NCBI GenBank assembly: GCA_900768525.1
Contig: CAAGDF010000025.1
Coordinates: forward strand, 1 to 42,174
Direction: 5' to 3'
DNA from: Clostridia bacterium
Lineage (GTDB): Bacteria; Bacillota; Clostridia; Christensenellales; Borkfalkiaceae
DNA: 42,174 nt
The position numbers and the translations under genes are program-made. The notes below the pieces were generated by a model, which saw only the letters and a program-made list of their open reading frames with translations, did not search any database and was not told the origin of the DNA. Positions 8,237 through 17,277 of the stretch are shown one piece after another; within the stretch, counting starts at the first letter, position 1, and each line of letters opens with the position of its first letter.

Positions 8237-8377
8237 AACTCCTTACAAAAAAGGGCGCACACACCAAATCCCCGCCTATAAGTCGATTATCGGGCATTTG
8301 TAAACAAAAATAACTTCGGCAAACGCCATAAAAAAAGTAAATCGGTCGCGTTTTTCTTATTGCGACAAGGACGAAAA

Positions 8378-10336
8378 ATGGAAAATAAGAGAATGAGAGA
8401 ACTTGTAGACGTTCTCAATAAATACGCATACGAATACTACGTTATGGACAACCCCACCGTGTCCGACAAGCAGTACGACGAGTTGTATGACGAGTTGCGC
8501 GAGCTTGAGGCTTCCACGGGTGAGGTTTTGTTCGACTCGCCCACGCGCAGAGTGGGCGGCGAACCGATTTCGGCTTTTAAAAAGCACGAGCATATCGAGC
8601 GGCTTTACAGTCTTGACAAAGCGACAAGCACCGAAGAATTGCAGGCGTTTTTTCAGCGAATTATCAAAGCGATCGGCTATTTCCCCGAGTTCACAGTGGA
8701 GTACAAGTTCGATGGGCTTACCGTTTGCTTAACCTATAACGAGGGCAAGTTTGTCCGTGCGACCACTCGCGGCAACGGAGCCGTTGGCGAGGACGTAACC
8801 GCGCAGGTGCTTACCATAAAGAGTTACCCCATGAAGATTGCGTACACGGGCGTGTGCGAGGTCAAGGGCGAGGCTGTAATGCGCCTTTCCGTGCTTGAAA
8901 AATACAACAAAACGGCGGCTGAACCGCTTAAAAATGCGCGTAACGCCGTTGCCGGTGCGATTCGCAACCTCGATCCCAAGGAAACCGAACGCCGTAAACC
9001 CGAAATTTTATTCTACGACGTTAATTATATAGACGACGATTCCGTTCGTTCGCAGCTATCGGGCATAGATTTTTTAAAGAACAATTCCTTTAAAGTGTTC
9101 GACTTTTTGCGCGTTTGCAAGGACGAACAAAGCGTTTTCGCCGCGATAGACGAAATCGAAAAAGGCAGAAAAACTCTTGACGTTTTAACCGACGGAGTTG
9201 TTATAAAGGTGAACGATTTTGCCGTGCGCGATATTCTCGGCGCGACCGAAAAATTCCCGCGCTGGGCTATCGCATACAAATTCGAGCCCGAAGAAACTAC
9301 TACCATACTTCGCGACGTGGTGTGGCAGGTAGGCAGAACGGGCAAACTTACGCCGCTTGCCGTGCTCGATCCCGTGGAACTTTGCGGGGTTACCGTGCGC
9401 CGCGCCACGCTCAATAATTTCGGCGACGTTGCAAGAAAGGGCGTAAAAATCAACAGCCGCGTGCTTATTCACCGCAGTAACGAGGTTATTCCCGAAATTT
9501 TAGGCACTACCGAATATTTTGCCGACAGTGCGGACGTGGTTAAACCCGCCGTTTGCCCCGAGTGCGGCAGTCCGACAGAAGAAATCGGTGCGAATTTATT
9601 CTGCACCAATAAAGAATGCAAAAAACGCGTGGTTTTGTCGCTTGCGAGTTTCGCGTCAAAAGAGGCGATGAATATAGAGGGCTTTTCCGAAGCCACCGCC
9701 GAACTTTTATACGATAAAGTCGGCGTAAGAAAGTTTTCCGATCTTTACGCGCTTACACGCGAACAACTGCTTGGGCTCGACGGAGTGCAGGACAAAAAGG
9801 CGGACAACCTGCTTAAAGCCATAGAAAAATCCAAAAATACCGAACTTGCGCGGTTTATTTTCGCGCTCGGTATTGACGGCGTAGGCAAAAAAACGGCGAA
9901 AGACCTTGCCAAAAAGTTCAAAAGTCTTGAAAATATCGCCGCCGCGCCCATAGAAGAAATCATATCCGTGCAGGACGTGGGCGACGTAATCGCCGATAAC
10001 GTGTTCCGCTATTTTGCCGACGGCGACAATCTTGCCGAACTTAAGCGATTGGAGCAAGCGGGCGTAATCGCGGGTTATGCCGATACCACCGTAGGCGATT
10101 TATTCAAAGGCGAAAAAATCGTTCTTACGGGCACGCTTTCAAAATACAAACGCTCGGAAGCGCAAAAGATTATCGAATCGTTGGGCGGCGAGGTCAGCGG
10201 CTCGGTCAGCAAAAACACCACTATGGTCTTAGCCGGCGAAGAGGCGGGCAGTAAACTCGATAAAGCACGCGCGCTCGGTATTCGCATTATAGACGAAAAC
10301 GAGTTCGACGAAATGATTAAAAATAGCAATAAATAA
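8378..10336 (+). CDS. ligA: NAD+-dependent DNA ligase LigA
   Basis: It seals nicks during replication and repair using NAD+. At 652 residues from the ATG at 8378 it is close to the usual ~670. Visible parts are: Ia domain MRELVDVLNKYAYEYYV; nucleotidyl-lysine motif Lys110-Phe-Asp-Gly113; a four-cysteine zinc finger at Cys393, Cys396, Cys409 and Cys414; helix-hairpin-helix repeats (ALGIDGVGKKTAKDLA); and a C-terminal BRCT domain from about 575 (KIVLTGTLSKYKR...). A TTG 18 bases upstream could extend the frame by six residues, but AAGGA at 8367-8371 is correctly spaced for 8378. In many Clostridia ligA lies directly after pcrA, as here, although a repeat block now separates them. Confidence 0.96.
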   Translation: MENKRMRELVDVLNKYAYEYYVMDNPTVSDKQYDELYDELRELEASTGEVLFDSPTRRVGGEPISAFKKHEHIERLYSLDKATSTEELQAFFQRIIKAIGYFPEFTVEYKFDGLTVCLTYNEGKFVRATTRGNGAVGEDVTAQVLTIKSYPMKIAYTGVCEVKGEAVMRLSVLEKYNKTAAEPLKNARNAVAGAIRNLDPKETERRKPEILFYDVNYIDDDSVRSQLSGIDFLKNNSFKVFDFLRVCKDEQSVFAAIDEIEKGRKTLDVLTDGVVIKVNDFAVRDILGATEKFPRWAIAYKFEPEETTTILRDVVWQVGRTGKLTPLAVLDPVELCGVTVRRATLNNFGDVARKGVKINSRVLIHRSNEVIPEILGTTEYFADSADVVKPAVCPECGSPTEEIGANLFCTNKECKKRVVLSLASFASKEAMNIEGFSEATAELLYDKVGVRKFSDLYALTREQLLGLDGVQDKKADNLLKAIEKSKNTELARFIFALGIDGVGKKTAKDLAKKFKSLENIAAAPIEEIISVQDVGDVIADNVFRYFADGDNLAELKRLEQAGVIAGYADTTVGDLFKGEKIVLTGTLSKYKRSEAQKIIESLGGEVSGSVSKNTTMVLAGEEAGSKLDKARALGIRIIDENEFDEMIKNSNK

Positions 10337-10448
10337 TACTCGACAACCTTAGATAATACAGCGGTATCGGCTGACTAAAACAACGCCGGTATAACAAAGT
10401 AAAAACGCAAGCGAACGGCTGCCTCGGCGGTCTTTTTCGGAGATGGAA

Positions 10449-12242
10449 ATGAACGACAAACAATTAAAATTACTCGATACTATTTTGCCGACCGTGGAAA
10501 AACCGTCGCGCTATACCGGCGGAGAGTGGGGCGAGGACGAATTCGTGCCCTCGAAAATGAATTACTGCATTTGTTTCCCGGACGTATACGAAGTGGGAAT
10601 GAGTAATTTGGGCATAAAAATCGTTGCCGAAAGCGTAAAGAGCGTCGGCGATACTTCGGTTGACAGATGCTTTGCGCCGTGGCCCGATTTCGGTGAGGCA
10701 CTTAGAAAAAACGGTATTCCGCTGTATGCGTTAAACAGCAAAAAAAGTCTTGCCGAGTTCGATATGATCGGCTTTTCGCTCGCGTACGAAATGAGTTTTA
10801 CCGCCGTGCTGTATATGCTCGACCTTGCGGGTATTCCGCTTAAATCGTGTGACCGCGGCAACGAGTTCCCCGTTATTCAGGCGGGCGGACCGTGCGTGTG
10901 CAACCCCGAGCCTATGGCTGATTTTATCGATATTTTCACCATCGGCGACGGCGAAGAGGTAATGGCTCAGATTGCTAGATTACGAAGAGATATCAAAGAT
11001 AAAAAGCAGTTTTTGCTCGCTGCGTCCGAGCTTGACGGGGTTTACGTTCCCGCGCTTATGACGCCTGTATACGAAAACGGCAAACTTGTTCGGTTCGACG
11101 GCAAAAGCGATATCAAAAAGGCGTTCGTCAAAGACCTCGATAAGGCGATTTTTCCCAAAAAATTCGGCGTTGCAAGCACCGAAGCGGTTTTTGACCGCGG
11201 CATTATAGAGGTTTGTCGCGGGTGCTACCGTGCGTGCAGGTTCTGTCAGGCGGGATTCATTTATCGCCCCGTAAGACCGAGAATGCCCGAAACCCTTACC
11301 GAACAGGCGTGCTCGATTGTTACTAACGGCGGTTATTCCGAACTTTCGCTTAACAGTTTGTCCACAGGCGATTATCCTGCGCTCGGCACGCTGTTAGATT
11401 CCATAAACGAGAGATTGCCCGACGTAAAAATGTCGTTGCCGTCCCTTCGCGTGGATAGTTTTCAAAGCTATTATGCAAAATTCGCTCGTCAAAGTTCGGT
11501 TACTTTCGCGCCCGAAGCGGGCACGCAAAGACTGCGCGACGTAATAAATAAAGATATCACCGAAGAGGAGATCGAACGCGGCGTTGTAAATGCGTTCAAT
11601 CTCGGCTATTCGTCTATTAAACTGTATTTTATGATCGGGTTGCCCACCGAAACCGACGAAGATTTGCTCGGTATTGCAAAAATCGTACGGATGATAAAGG
11701 GCATATACGGGCATAATTCCGCATCGGCGCGCGCGCTCCGCGTGTCGGTCAGCGTTTCGACGTTTATACCCAAGCCGTTCACGCCTTTCCAGTATGAACG
11801 GCAGATTTCAAAAGAAGAGGTCGCGCATAAAGTCGACGTTTTAAAGAAAGAATTGTTTATAAAAGGCGTGTCGTTCAGTTGGAACGATTACGAACTTTCG
11901 CAAATAGAAGCCGTGCTTGCCCGCGGCGACAGGCGGCTTTGCCCCGTCATCGAAAAAGCATACCGCAAGGGTTGCGTGTTCGACGGCTGGCAGCAATGCT
12001 TCAAACCTCAAATGTGGTACGAGGCATTGTCCGAATGCTCGCTTTCGCCCGACGATTTTACCCGAGAATTCGGCGAGGACGAACTCTTGCCGTGGGATTT
12101 TATCAATATGTATATCGATAAAGAATTCTTGCTGCGCGAACGCCATGCCGCTCACAGCGAAAAGGTTTCGGGCGGTTGCCAATCGGGTTGCAAAGCATGC
12201 GGTATTCAAAAAGTATTTAAGTGCAAAATAGGTAAATTATAA
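10449..12242 (+). CDS. Radical SAM protein, TIGR03960 type (B12-binding-like plus radical SAM)
   Basis: The N-terminal ~200 residues resemble a cobalamin-binding-like Rossmann domain (FPDVYEVGMSNLGIK...). The radical SAM core carries Cys259-x3-Cys263-x2-Cys266 within CRGCYRACRFC, the [4Fe-4S]/SAM site, and the C-terminus adds Cys residues in SGGCQSGCKACGIQK. This matches the TIGR03960 family, conserved in Firmicutes beside rng and often fused to a DUF2344 domain; its exact reaction is not established, with a role in RNA or ribosome modification suspected from its neighbours. GGAG at 10439-10442 is too close to the ATG at 10443 and well spaced for 10449, so I prefer the latter (597 residues). 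The downstream 208-residue gene is its usual partner. Confidence 0.88.
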   Translation: MNDKQLKLLDTILPTVEKPSRYTGGEWGEDEFVPSKMNYCICFPDVYEVGMSNLGIKIVAESVKSVGDTSVDRCFAPWPDFGEALRKNGIPLYALNSKKSLAEFDMIGFSLAYEMSFTAVLYMLDLAGIPLKSCDRGNEFPVIQAGGPCVCNPEPMADFIDIFTIGDGEEVMAQIARLRRDIKDKKQFLLAASELDGVYVPALMTPVYENGKLVRFDGKSDIKKAFVKDLDKAIFPKKFGVASTEAVFDRGIIEVCRGCYRACRFCQAGFIYRPVRPRMPETLTEQACSIVTNGGYSELSLNSLSTGDYPALGTLLDSINERLPDVKMSLPSLRVDSFQSYYAKFARQSSVTFAPEAGTQRLRDVINKDITEEEIERGVVNAFNLGYSSIKLYFMIGLPTETDEDLLGIAKIVRMIKGIYGHNSASARALRVSVSVSTFIPKPFTPFQYERQISKEEVAHKVDVLKKELFIKGVSFSWNDYELSQIEAVLARGDRRLCPVIEKAYRKGCVFDGWQQCFKPQMWYEALSECSLSPDDFTREFGEDELLPWDFINMYIDKEFLLRERHAAHSEKVSGGCQSGCKACGIQKVFKCKIGKL

Positions 12243-12335
12243 ACTGTCGACAGTTTGCATAAAAAGTCATATGCAGGGCTATAAGTCGATTATCGCACAA
12301 AAACTAAAGCGATTACGAAATTTCGGAATAAAAAA

Positions 12336-12962
12336 ATGATAGTATTTCAATACACGAAAATCGACGGTGCGGAGTATGTATCGCACCTCGATACGCTAAG
12401 GCATATAAACAAAATAATGCGCCGCGCCGATATCAAAACGGGGTACTCGAAAGGGTTCAATCCGCATATGCATATCTTTATGTCCGCACCCATCGCGGTC
12501 GGAATAAAATCGCTTGCGGAATACTGCTATGTGGAGTGCGACGAAACGGCGGAGAGTTTTAAGCAAAAATTCAACGATTTCTCTTTCCGCGGCTTAAAAT
12601 GTGTTTTCGCAAAAGAAGTGGAACGCAAGGTAAACGTTGCGGGGCTTATCGACCGCGCGGGGTACGAGATAAGCGGAATTGCCGCGTTCGACGTAAACGA
12701 CGTTCTTGCCGCGAATGAATTTTATATTACTGATAAAAAGGGCAACCCGAAAGAAGTCAGAAAGAAAATTTTTGATTTAAAATACGAAAACGGCGTTTTG
12801 CATGCCGTTCTTGGGTTCGGCAACGATACGTTGCGCCCCGACCTTTTCGGCGAAAAATTAAAGGAGTTATACGGCGGAGAGGCTTTGACTATTACAAAAA
12901 CAAATGCATACCATGGCGAAACTTTATTTTCCGACTATCTTTGCAATTTAACCGAAAAGTAA
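12336..12962 (+). CDS. DUF2344 / TIGR03936 radical-SAM-associated protein
   Basis: A 208-residue protein of the family that occurs either as the C-terminal part of, or immediately after, the radical SAM protein above. Visible family features are the FQYTKIDGAEYVSHLDTLRHINKIMRRADI start and the GFNPHMHIFMSAPIAVGIKSLAEYCYVE block. Function is unknown; it presumably binds the same substrate as its partner. Here the two are separate genes with a 93-bp gap that contains one copy of the CTATAAGTCGATTATCG motif. The ribosome binding site is weak (TTTCGGAAT). Another motif copy begins at its stop codon, before rng. Confidence 0.85.
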   Translation: MIVFQYTKIDGAEYVSHLDTLRHINKIMRRADIKTGYSKGFNPHMHIFMSAPIAVGIKSLAEYCYVECDETAESFKQKFNDFSFRGLKCVFAKEVERKVNVAGLIDRAGYEISGIAAFDVNDVLAANEFYITDKKGNPKEVRKKIFDLKYENGVLHAVLGFGNDTLRPDLFGEKLKELYGGEALTITKTNAYHGETLFSDYLCNLTEK

Positions 12963-13024
12963 GCCTATAGGTCGATTATCAAGGTATATTTTAGTATTTT
13001 TATACAATCCAAACGGAGAAACGG

Positions 13025-14518
13025 ATGGCAAAGAATATTTATGTTGACGGATTTTGCGGAACAATTATCGCTGCGCTTGCAGATGACAAACGGCTTCTGG
13101 AATATCACATAGAAAAATACGGAACGGTGGCTATAACCGGCAGCATTTACATGGGGCGGGTGGAAAACGTGCTTGACGGAATGGAAGCTGCTTTTGTTGA
13201 CGTCGGTCTTGAGAAGAACGGGTATTTGTCTTTTTTCGATCCGACTTACGGTTGCGGCGACGACGATTCCGCCTGTGTTGATCAAAAGCCCTTTGAATAC
13301 AAAAAAGGCGATAAAATTCTTGTTCAGGCGATAAAAGACCCGTTCGGAAGCAAAGGCGTGCGGCTATCTACAACGTTATCTTTTGCGGGGCGGTTTCTTG
13401 TGTATGCCCCCGAAGCCGTCGAAAACGTTTTTTCGCGCAAGATAGAAAGCGAAAAAGAAAAAAAACGTTTAGAGGGCATTATATCGTCGCTTAAAATTCC
13501 CGGCGGGTTCATTCTTCGTACCGCGTCCGACGGAACGTCTAAGGGTGATCTTATATCCGAAGCAAAATACTTGTACAATCTTTATAAGGATATGCTGGTA
13601 AAAATTCCGTCGGCAAAACCCGGCGACGTGCTTTATTCCGAGGGTAATCTTGCCGTAAGAATGCTGCGCGACGTTTACACTTCGGAGATAGAAAAGATTT
13701 ACGTTTCCGACGAGCAGATATATAAAGATCTTCGCGAAAATGCCGCAAAGCGCGGTGCGGAGGTTTTAAATAAGGTCGTCTATTTCGATAAAAGAGTTGA
13801 CATGTTCGGCTATTTCGGGCTTAGCGACGAGGTGGACGCATTGCTCAGAAACAAGGTCGATTTGTCAAGCGGTGCATATCTTGTCATCGACCGCACGGAA
13901 GCTCTTACTGCTATCGACGTAAACACCGGCAGTTTTACGGGTTCGGGCAACCTCGAAGAAACGGTATTCCGCACCAATCTGCTCGCCGCCAAGGAAATCG
14001 CCCGTCAGGTGCGTTTAAGAAATATCGGCGGAATAATCATCGTCGATTTTATCAATATGGATATGCAGGAGCATCGCGACGCAGTGGTAAACGAACTTAC
14101 CGAAGCGCTCAAAGCGGATAGGGCGAAATGCACCGTGCTCGGTATGAATCAGCTCGGGCTTGTCGAGTTCACCCGCAAGAAAAAGCGTAAGGAAAGTATC
14201 TCGCTGTTAGAAAAAAAGTGCCCGTATTGTCAGGGCGACGGCGCGATTTTGTCCAACGATTACATAGTTTTAAAAATCCGCGCGGCGTTGCTTGACGTGT
14301 TTGCCGACGGCTACAAGAGCGCGATCGTCGATTTAAACATAGAGATAATGTTTTATATTCTTCAGCGCGGTTCGCTCAGAAAGGACGTTTCCCGCATATG
14401 GGCGGATAAACGTATATATATTGTGCCGCACAAGACCTATCACCACGAATTTTTTACCGTGCGCGGCGACGACAGCGTCGTTCTCGATTTGCCCGACAAG
14501 GCGAGAATTCTTTACTGA
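13025..14518 (+). CDS. rng: Ribonuclease E/G family endoribonuclease
   Basis: A 497-residue RNase G-type single-strand endoribonuclease for rRNA and mRNA processing. An S1 domain fills the first ~120 residues (GSIYMGRVENVLDGMEAAFVDVGLEKNGYLSF). The DNase-I-like catalytic part has Asp298 in AIDVNTGSF and Asp341 in VDFINMDMQ, matching the two Mg2+-binding Asp of E. coli RNase E (303 and 346). Cys399-Pro-Tyr-Cys402 is the zinc-link motif. The C-terminal scaffold region of RNase E is absent, as expected for RNase G. SD GGAG at 13015-13018. In many Firmicutes the radical SAM / DUF2344 / rng cluster precedes rplU-rpmA; those ribosomal genes do not follow here. Confidence 0.95.
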   Translation: MAKNIYVDGFCGTIIAALADDKRLLEYHIEKYGTVAITGSIYMGRVENVLDGMEAAFVDVGLEKNGYLSFFDPTYGCGDDDSACVDQKPFEYKKGDKILVQAIKDPFGSKGVRLSTTLSFAGRFLVYAPEAVENVFSRKIESEKEKKRLEGIISSLKIPGGFILRTASDGTSKGDLISEAKYLYNLYKDMLVKIPSAKPGDVLYSEGNLAVRMLRDVYTSEIEKIYVSDEQIYKDLRENAAKRGAEVLNKVVYFDKRVDMFGYFGLSDEVDALLRNKVDLSSGAYLVIDRTEALTAIDVNTGSFTGSGNLEETVFRTNLLAAKEIARQVRLRNIGGIIIVDFINMDMQEHRDAVVNELTEALKADRAKCTVLGMNQLGLVEFTRKKKRKESISLLEKKCPYCQGDGAILSNDYIVLKIRAALLDVFADGYKSAIVDLNIEIMFYILQRGSLRKDVSRIWADKRIYIVPHKTYHHEFFTVRGDDSVVLDLPDKARILY

Positions 14519-14623
14519 CGGACAGCCGACGGTGCTTTGCGTTTGGCGATATATCGCATTTGCGTTGTGCATAGTTCGCGTTTGCGATATAAAAGCGCAA
14601 CGATTTTGCGTAATAAAAAAATT

Positions 14624-14655
14624 CCGCTTGATTTTTTCGTTCAAGCGGTTTTTTC
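14624..14655 (+). terminator. Terminator after rng
   Basis: CCGCTTGA (14624-14631) pairs with TCAAGCGG (14641-14648), followed by six T. The folT promoter begins at its end. Confidence 0.88.
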
Positions 14656-14684
14656 TTGACATGAGCGCGGCATATGAATACAAT
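14656..14684 (+). promoter_or_regulatory. Sigma-A promoter of folT
   Basis: TTGACA (14656-14661), a 17-bp spacer and TACAAT (14679-14684). The expected transcription start is about 14691, leaving a ~225-nt untranslated leader. Confidence 0.85.
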
Positions 14685-14690
14685 TAGACC

Positions 14691-14915
14691 GTTAGCAGAG
14701 TAGTTGCGAAAGCGTGTGACCGCGGTGCGTTATGTATCGTAATGCAGCAGGTTCGAAGTGGCAATGCGGGGGATATCCGCTTTGCACGAAACGGCAATAT
14801 TTGGTTGCCTGCGGTTTTCGTAACGGTCCGTTGCTTTGGCTTGCCGCCTTTGTTTGCCGCACAGGTATTCGGCGCGGCGAAAAAGATCGGACCTCTCTTA
14901 GCGGGAGGTTTTTTT
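14691..14915 (+). promoter_or_regulatory. Structured 5' leader (candidate riboswitch) of the folate-type ECF gene
   Basis: The leader is too long to be passive. Hairpins include GCGUUAU/GUAAUGC with a GUAUC loop (about 14729-14747). At the end, ACCTCTC (14891-14897) pairs with GGGAGGT (14903-14909) ahead of seven T. This acts as a terminator and also hides the GGGAGG ribosome binding site. An upstream GGTCCG (14825-14830) can instead pair with CGGACC (14888-14893), which excludes the terminator. That is a switch layout. A tetrahydrofolate riboswitch is expected before folT, and fragments such as AGAGTAG and CGCGGTG are suggestive, but I could not fit the whole THF-I core, so the class is unassigned. 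Confidence 0.6.
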
Positions 14916-15584
14916 ATGCAAAAAAATAACAAACAGTCACAAAATATCGAAGAAAAATCCGTAGCCGAAAGTTCGTTGGCGGCAAGTTCTTCAAACGAAA
15001 CAAAACCCGATGGAAACGAAAAATCGGCAAACGGTAAGGGCAATCTTACTAAAAGACTTGTGCTTGCGGCGGCGTTCATCGCGCTTGCCACGGTCGCAAA
15101 TGCGTACATAACCGTGCGCGTGGGCACGCTTTTCAAGTTTTCGCCCGTGCTTGTAATCTACTTTTTTGCAGGTTACTATCTCGGCGCACCGCTCGGCTTT
15201 CTGGTAGGGGCGGCGGGCGACGTACTCGGTTGGTTGTTGTTCACCGACGGAGCGTACAATCCGCTTATCGGTTTATCGAATGCGCTGTGCTGTCTTATAC
15301 CCGCGCTTATGTTCGGTCTTAAACGCCCTGTAAAAACAACGTATTTAAAATTTGCGTTAAAGGCGGGGCTTGCGTATCTCGTATGTTTTTTGCTGTGCAC
15401 GGTGGGTATAACCTCGTACGGCATATGGCTGTATACGGCGTACATTCAGGGCAAGTACGAAACGCTTATCGCGTGGTTTATATACCGCGCGGGGGCGCAG
15501 GTTCTTAACAACGTATCTAACTATGTCGTTACGTTATTGCTTTTCCTGCCGCTTAGTAAAATCAGATATCTTGAACGGCAGTAA
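14916..15584 (+). CDS. folT: ECF transporter S component, folate (FolT) family
   Basis: A 222-residue integral membrane substrate-binding subunit of an energy-coupling-factor transporter; it would pair with a shared EcfA/A'/T module encoded elsewhere. After a ~45-residue polar Ser/Lys/Glu/Asn-rich start come about six hydrophobic segments. The FSPVLVIYFFAGYYLGAPLGFLVGAAGDVLGWLLF block is laid out like the FolT-family core, where a conserved Gly/Asp region lines the vitamin pocket. The start at 14916 is set by GGAGG at 14904-14908; a longer in-frame reading to 14742 lies inside the structured leader. Folate specificity is inferred from family resemblance; another vitamin is possible. The last 23 bp overlap the convergent spoVB gene. 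Confidence 0.78.
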   Translation: MQKNNKQSQNIEEKSVAESSLAASSSNETKPDGNEKSANGKGNLTKRLVLAAAFIALATVANAYITVRVGTLFKFSPVLVIYFFAGYYLGAPLGFLVGAAGDVLGWLLFTDGAYNPLIGLSNALCCLIPALMFGLKRPVKTTYLKFALKAGLAYLVCFLLCTVGITSYGIWLYTAYIQGKYETLIAWFIYRAGAQVLNNVSNYVVTLLLFLPLSKIRYLERQ

Positions 15585-17142
15585 CCGTTTTTGCAAGATT
15601 TTTTGCTTTTTTAACCGAATATTTTTTACCGCGTATCTTGCGTTTCGCAGTGCGCGGTTTTTTCATTCTGTTCGGCAAAAGTGCTTCTATAAGTTCGTTA
15701 ACGCGTATTACGCCGAAAATTTCAAACAACAAAACAAGGCAAAGCGGAATACTTACGCAGCAAATGACAAGCGAAATAAACGGCGTAATAAGATTTGCCA
15801 GCGTATTATACAAAAAATAGCATAAACAGGAGCAAAACGCGAGCAACGGCAGGGCAATAAGCTGTTTTTTAACAAAGGAAAGTTTATCGCAGCATATCTT
15901 TTTAAGCAGTCTTATGTTGAATAGCGAATTAACGGTAAAATTGAGCAAATACCCCGCTATAAGTCCGTAATTGCCTATTACGCGCGGTAAAAATATAACG
16001 CACAAAAGCAGTAGCGCCGCGCCTGCAAGGTAGTAAATCAGGGTCTTTTTCTCCATACCCATGGAGTTTAATAAACTTGTGGAAATCATCGCGAGTGACA
16101 TAGGCAGCATAGCCGCGGCGGCAAAGCTCAGATAAACGCCCGACTGTCTGTTGTTGTAAATAAGCTCGCCGATATACGGTCCCGCGCCGATAAATACGGG
16201 TATTATAAGCATGGATACACAGGCGGAAATCATAAGGGCTTTTTCTACGTTTGCGCGCATGCTCGCGTCGTTTTTTCTGTAAAAGTCGTTTGAAAGTTCG
16301 GGTACTAAAACGAGCGAAACCGAGCCGATTATGGTTGACGGAATGAACAAAAGCGGCAAGGTCATTCCGCTTATTATACCGAAACTCGAAACCGCTTCCG
16401 CGCGGGACATTCCGCCCGCAATCAGCATCGCGGGCAGTATTACGGCGATAAGCGAAGAGGTGAGCGAGGTCGCTCCGCGCATAAAAGTTATCGGCATTGC
16501 GGAAGATATAAGCGGCTTTATTCTCGGCAACGGGTTCTTCAGTCTGCCGCCTTTAACGGCAAAAACGACGGACGATGCGGTAAACGAAAATATGTAAGAA
16601 ACGGTAACCGCAACGCTTGCAAGAATTGTTTTTTCGGTAACGGTTGCGGCTCTCGATACGAGCACGATGCCCGCCGCGACCATAACTAATTCTTCGGCAA
16701 GTTCGATAACCGAATACGCCATAAAATTTTTCGTTCCCCAAAAAAATCCGCGTATAACAGCATAAACCGAGGTTAAAACAACGCCCGGAAGTATGATTAA
16801 AAACAGTAAACGGCATCGTTTGTCGGGAAAAATTACGGTCAACAAATCTTTAAAAATAAAGCAAACTATGCAAACCGAAAGGCTTATTGCAATCGCGCAG
16901 ACGATTCCCGCGGTAACCGTCGAATTAACGCGTTTTTCCTCGCCGCTCGCTTTGTCTTTAATCATCATGCGCGAAACGGTGATCGGTATGCCCGAAGCCG
17001 AAACGGTCATAATCACGCCGATAACCGAAAGGGCAATCTGATAAAGCCCCAAGCCCTCCGATCCCACATTGCGCGATAAAAACACGCGGTATAAAAACCC
17101 AAGTCCGCGTTCAATGCACGAAAGTATGGTAACCGTAGCCAT
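15562..17142 (-). CDS. spoVB: Stage V sporulation protein B-like MATE/MOP flippase
   Basis: A 526-residue polytopic membrane protein of the MVF/MOP flippase superfamily, with 12-14 hydrophobic segments and the SpoVB-type opening ERGLGFLYRVFLSRNVGSEGLGLYQIALS. SpoVB proteins are needed for spore cortex peptidoglycan synthesis and are thought to flip lipid-linked precursors. The tail after ~485 is short and strongly basic (RMKKPRTAKRKIRGKKYSVKK). The ATG at 17142 has no ribosome binding site near it; AAGGAG lies 28 bases upstream, well placed for an in-frame ATT (see the separate entry), which would add IKKLAKT, the amphipathic basic start typical of SpoVB. It is convergent with folT (23-bp overlap) and divergent from the LysM gene. 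Confidence 0.88.
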   Translation of the reverse strand: MATVTILSCIERGLGFLYRVFLSRNVGSEGLGLYQIALSVIGVIMTVSASGIPITVSRMMIKDKASGEEKRVNSTVTAGIVCAIAISLSVCIVCFIFKDLLTVIFPDKRCRLLFLIILPGVVLTSVYAVIRGFFWGTKNFMAYSVIELAEELVMVAAGIVLVSRAATVTEKTILASVAVTVSYIFSFTASSVVFAVKGGRLKNPLPRIKPLISSAMPITFMRGATSLTSSLIAVILPAMLIAGGMSRAEAVSSFGIISGMTLPLLFIPSTIIGSVSLVLVPELSNDFYRKNDASMRANVEKALMISACVSMLIIPVFIGAGPYIGELIYNNRQSGVYLSFAAAAMLPMSLAMISTSLLNSMGMEKKTLIYYLAGAALLLLCVIFLPRVIGNYGLIAGYLLNFTVNSLFNIRLLKKICCDKLSFVKKQLIALPLLAFCSCLCYFLYNTLANLITPFISLVICCVSIPLCLVLLFEIFGVIRVNELIEALLPNRMKKPRTAKRKIRGKKYSVKKAKNLAKTVTAVQDI

Positions 17143-17160
17143 TGTTTTTGCAAGTTTTTT

Positions 17161-17176
17161 AATAATATCACTCCTT
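17161..17176 (-). promoter_or_regulatory. Ribosome binding site pointing to an ATT start for spoVB
   Basis: On the minus strand AAGGAG (17176-17171) is followed by TGAT and two ATT codons (17166-17164 and 17163-17161), in frame with the spoVB ATG at 17142. The second ATT is seven bases from the SD. No ATG, GTG or TTG lies in frame between. Either ATT initiation, known from infC and pcnB in E. coli, or weak initiation at the distant ATG is implied. Confidence 0.5.
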
Positions 17177-17277
17177 CGGCGACCTCTCGCCCGTCAGCTT
17201 TTTGTCGGAGCGTCGCTCAAATCAGAAACATTTGCCCGACCGTCATATTTAATAAAACGTTATAATATATTCAAAGT

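Noticed and set aside
14691..14760. T-box leader before folT (GTGTGACCGCGG resembles the T-box sequence)
   Set aside because: The motif lies ~30 nt from the transcription start rather than next to the terminator, there is no Stem I, and the gene is not amino-acid related.
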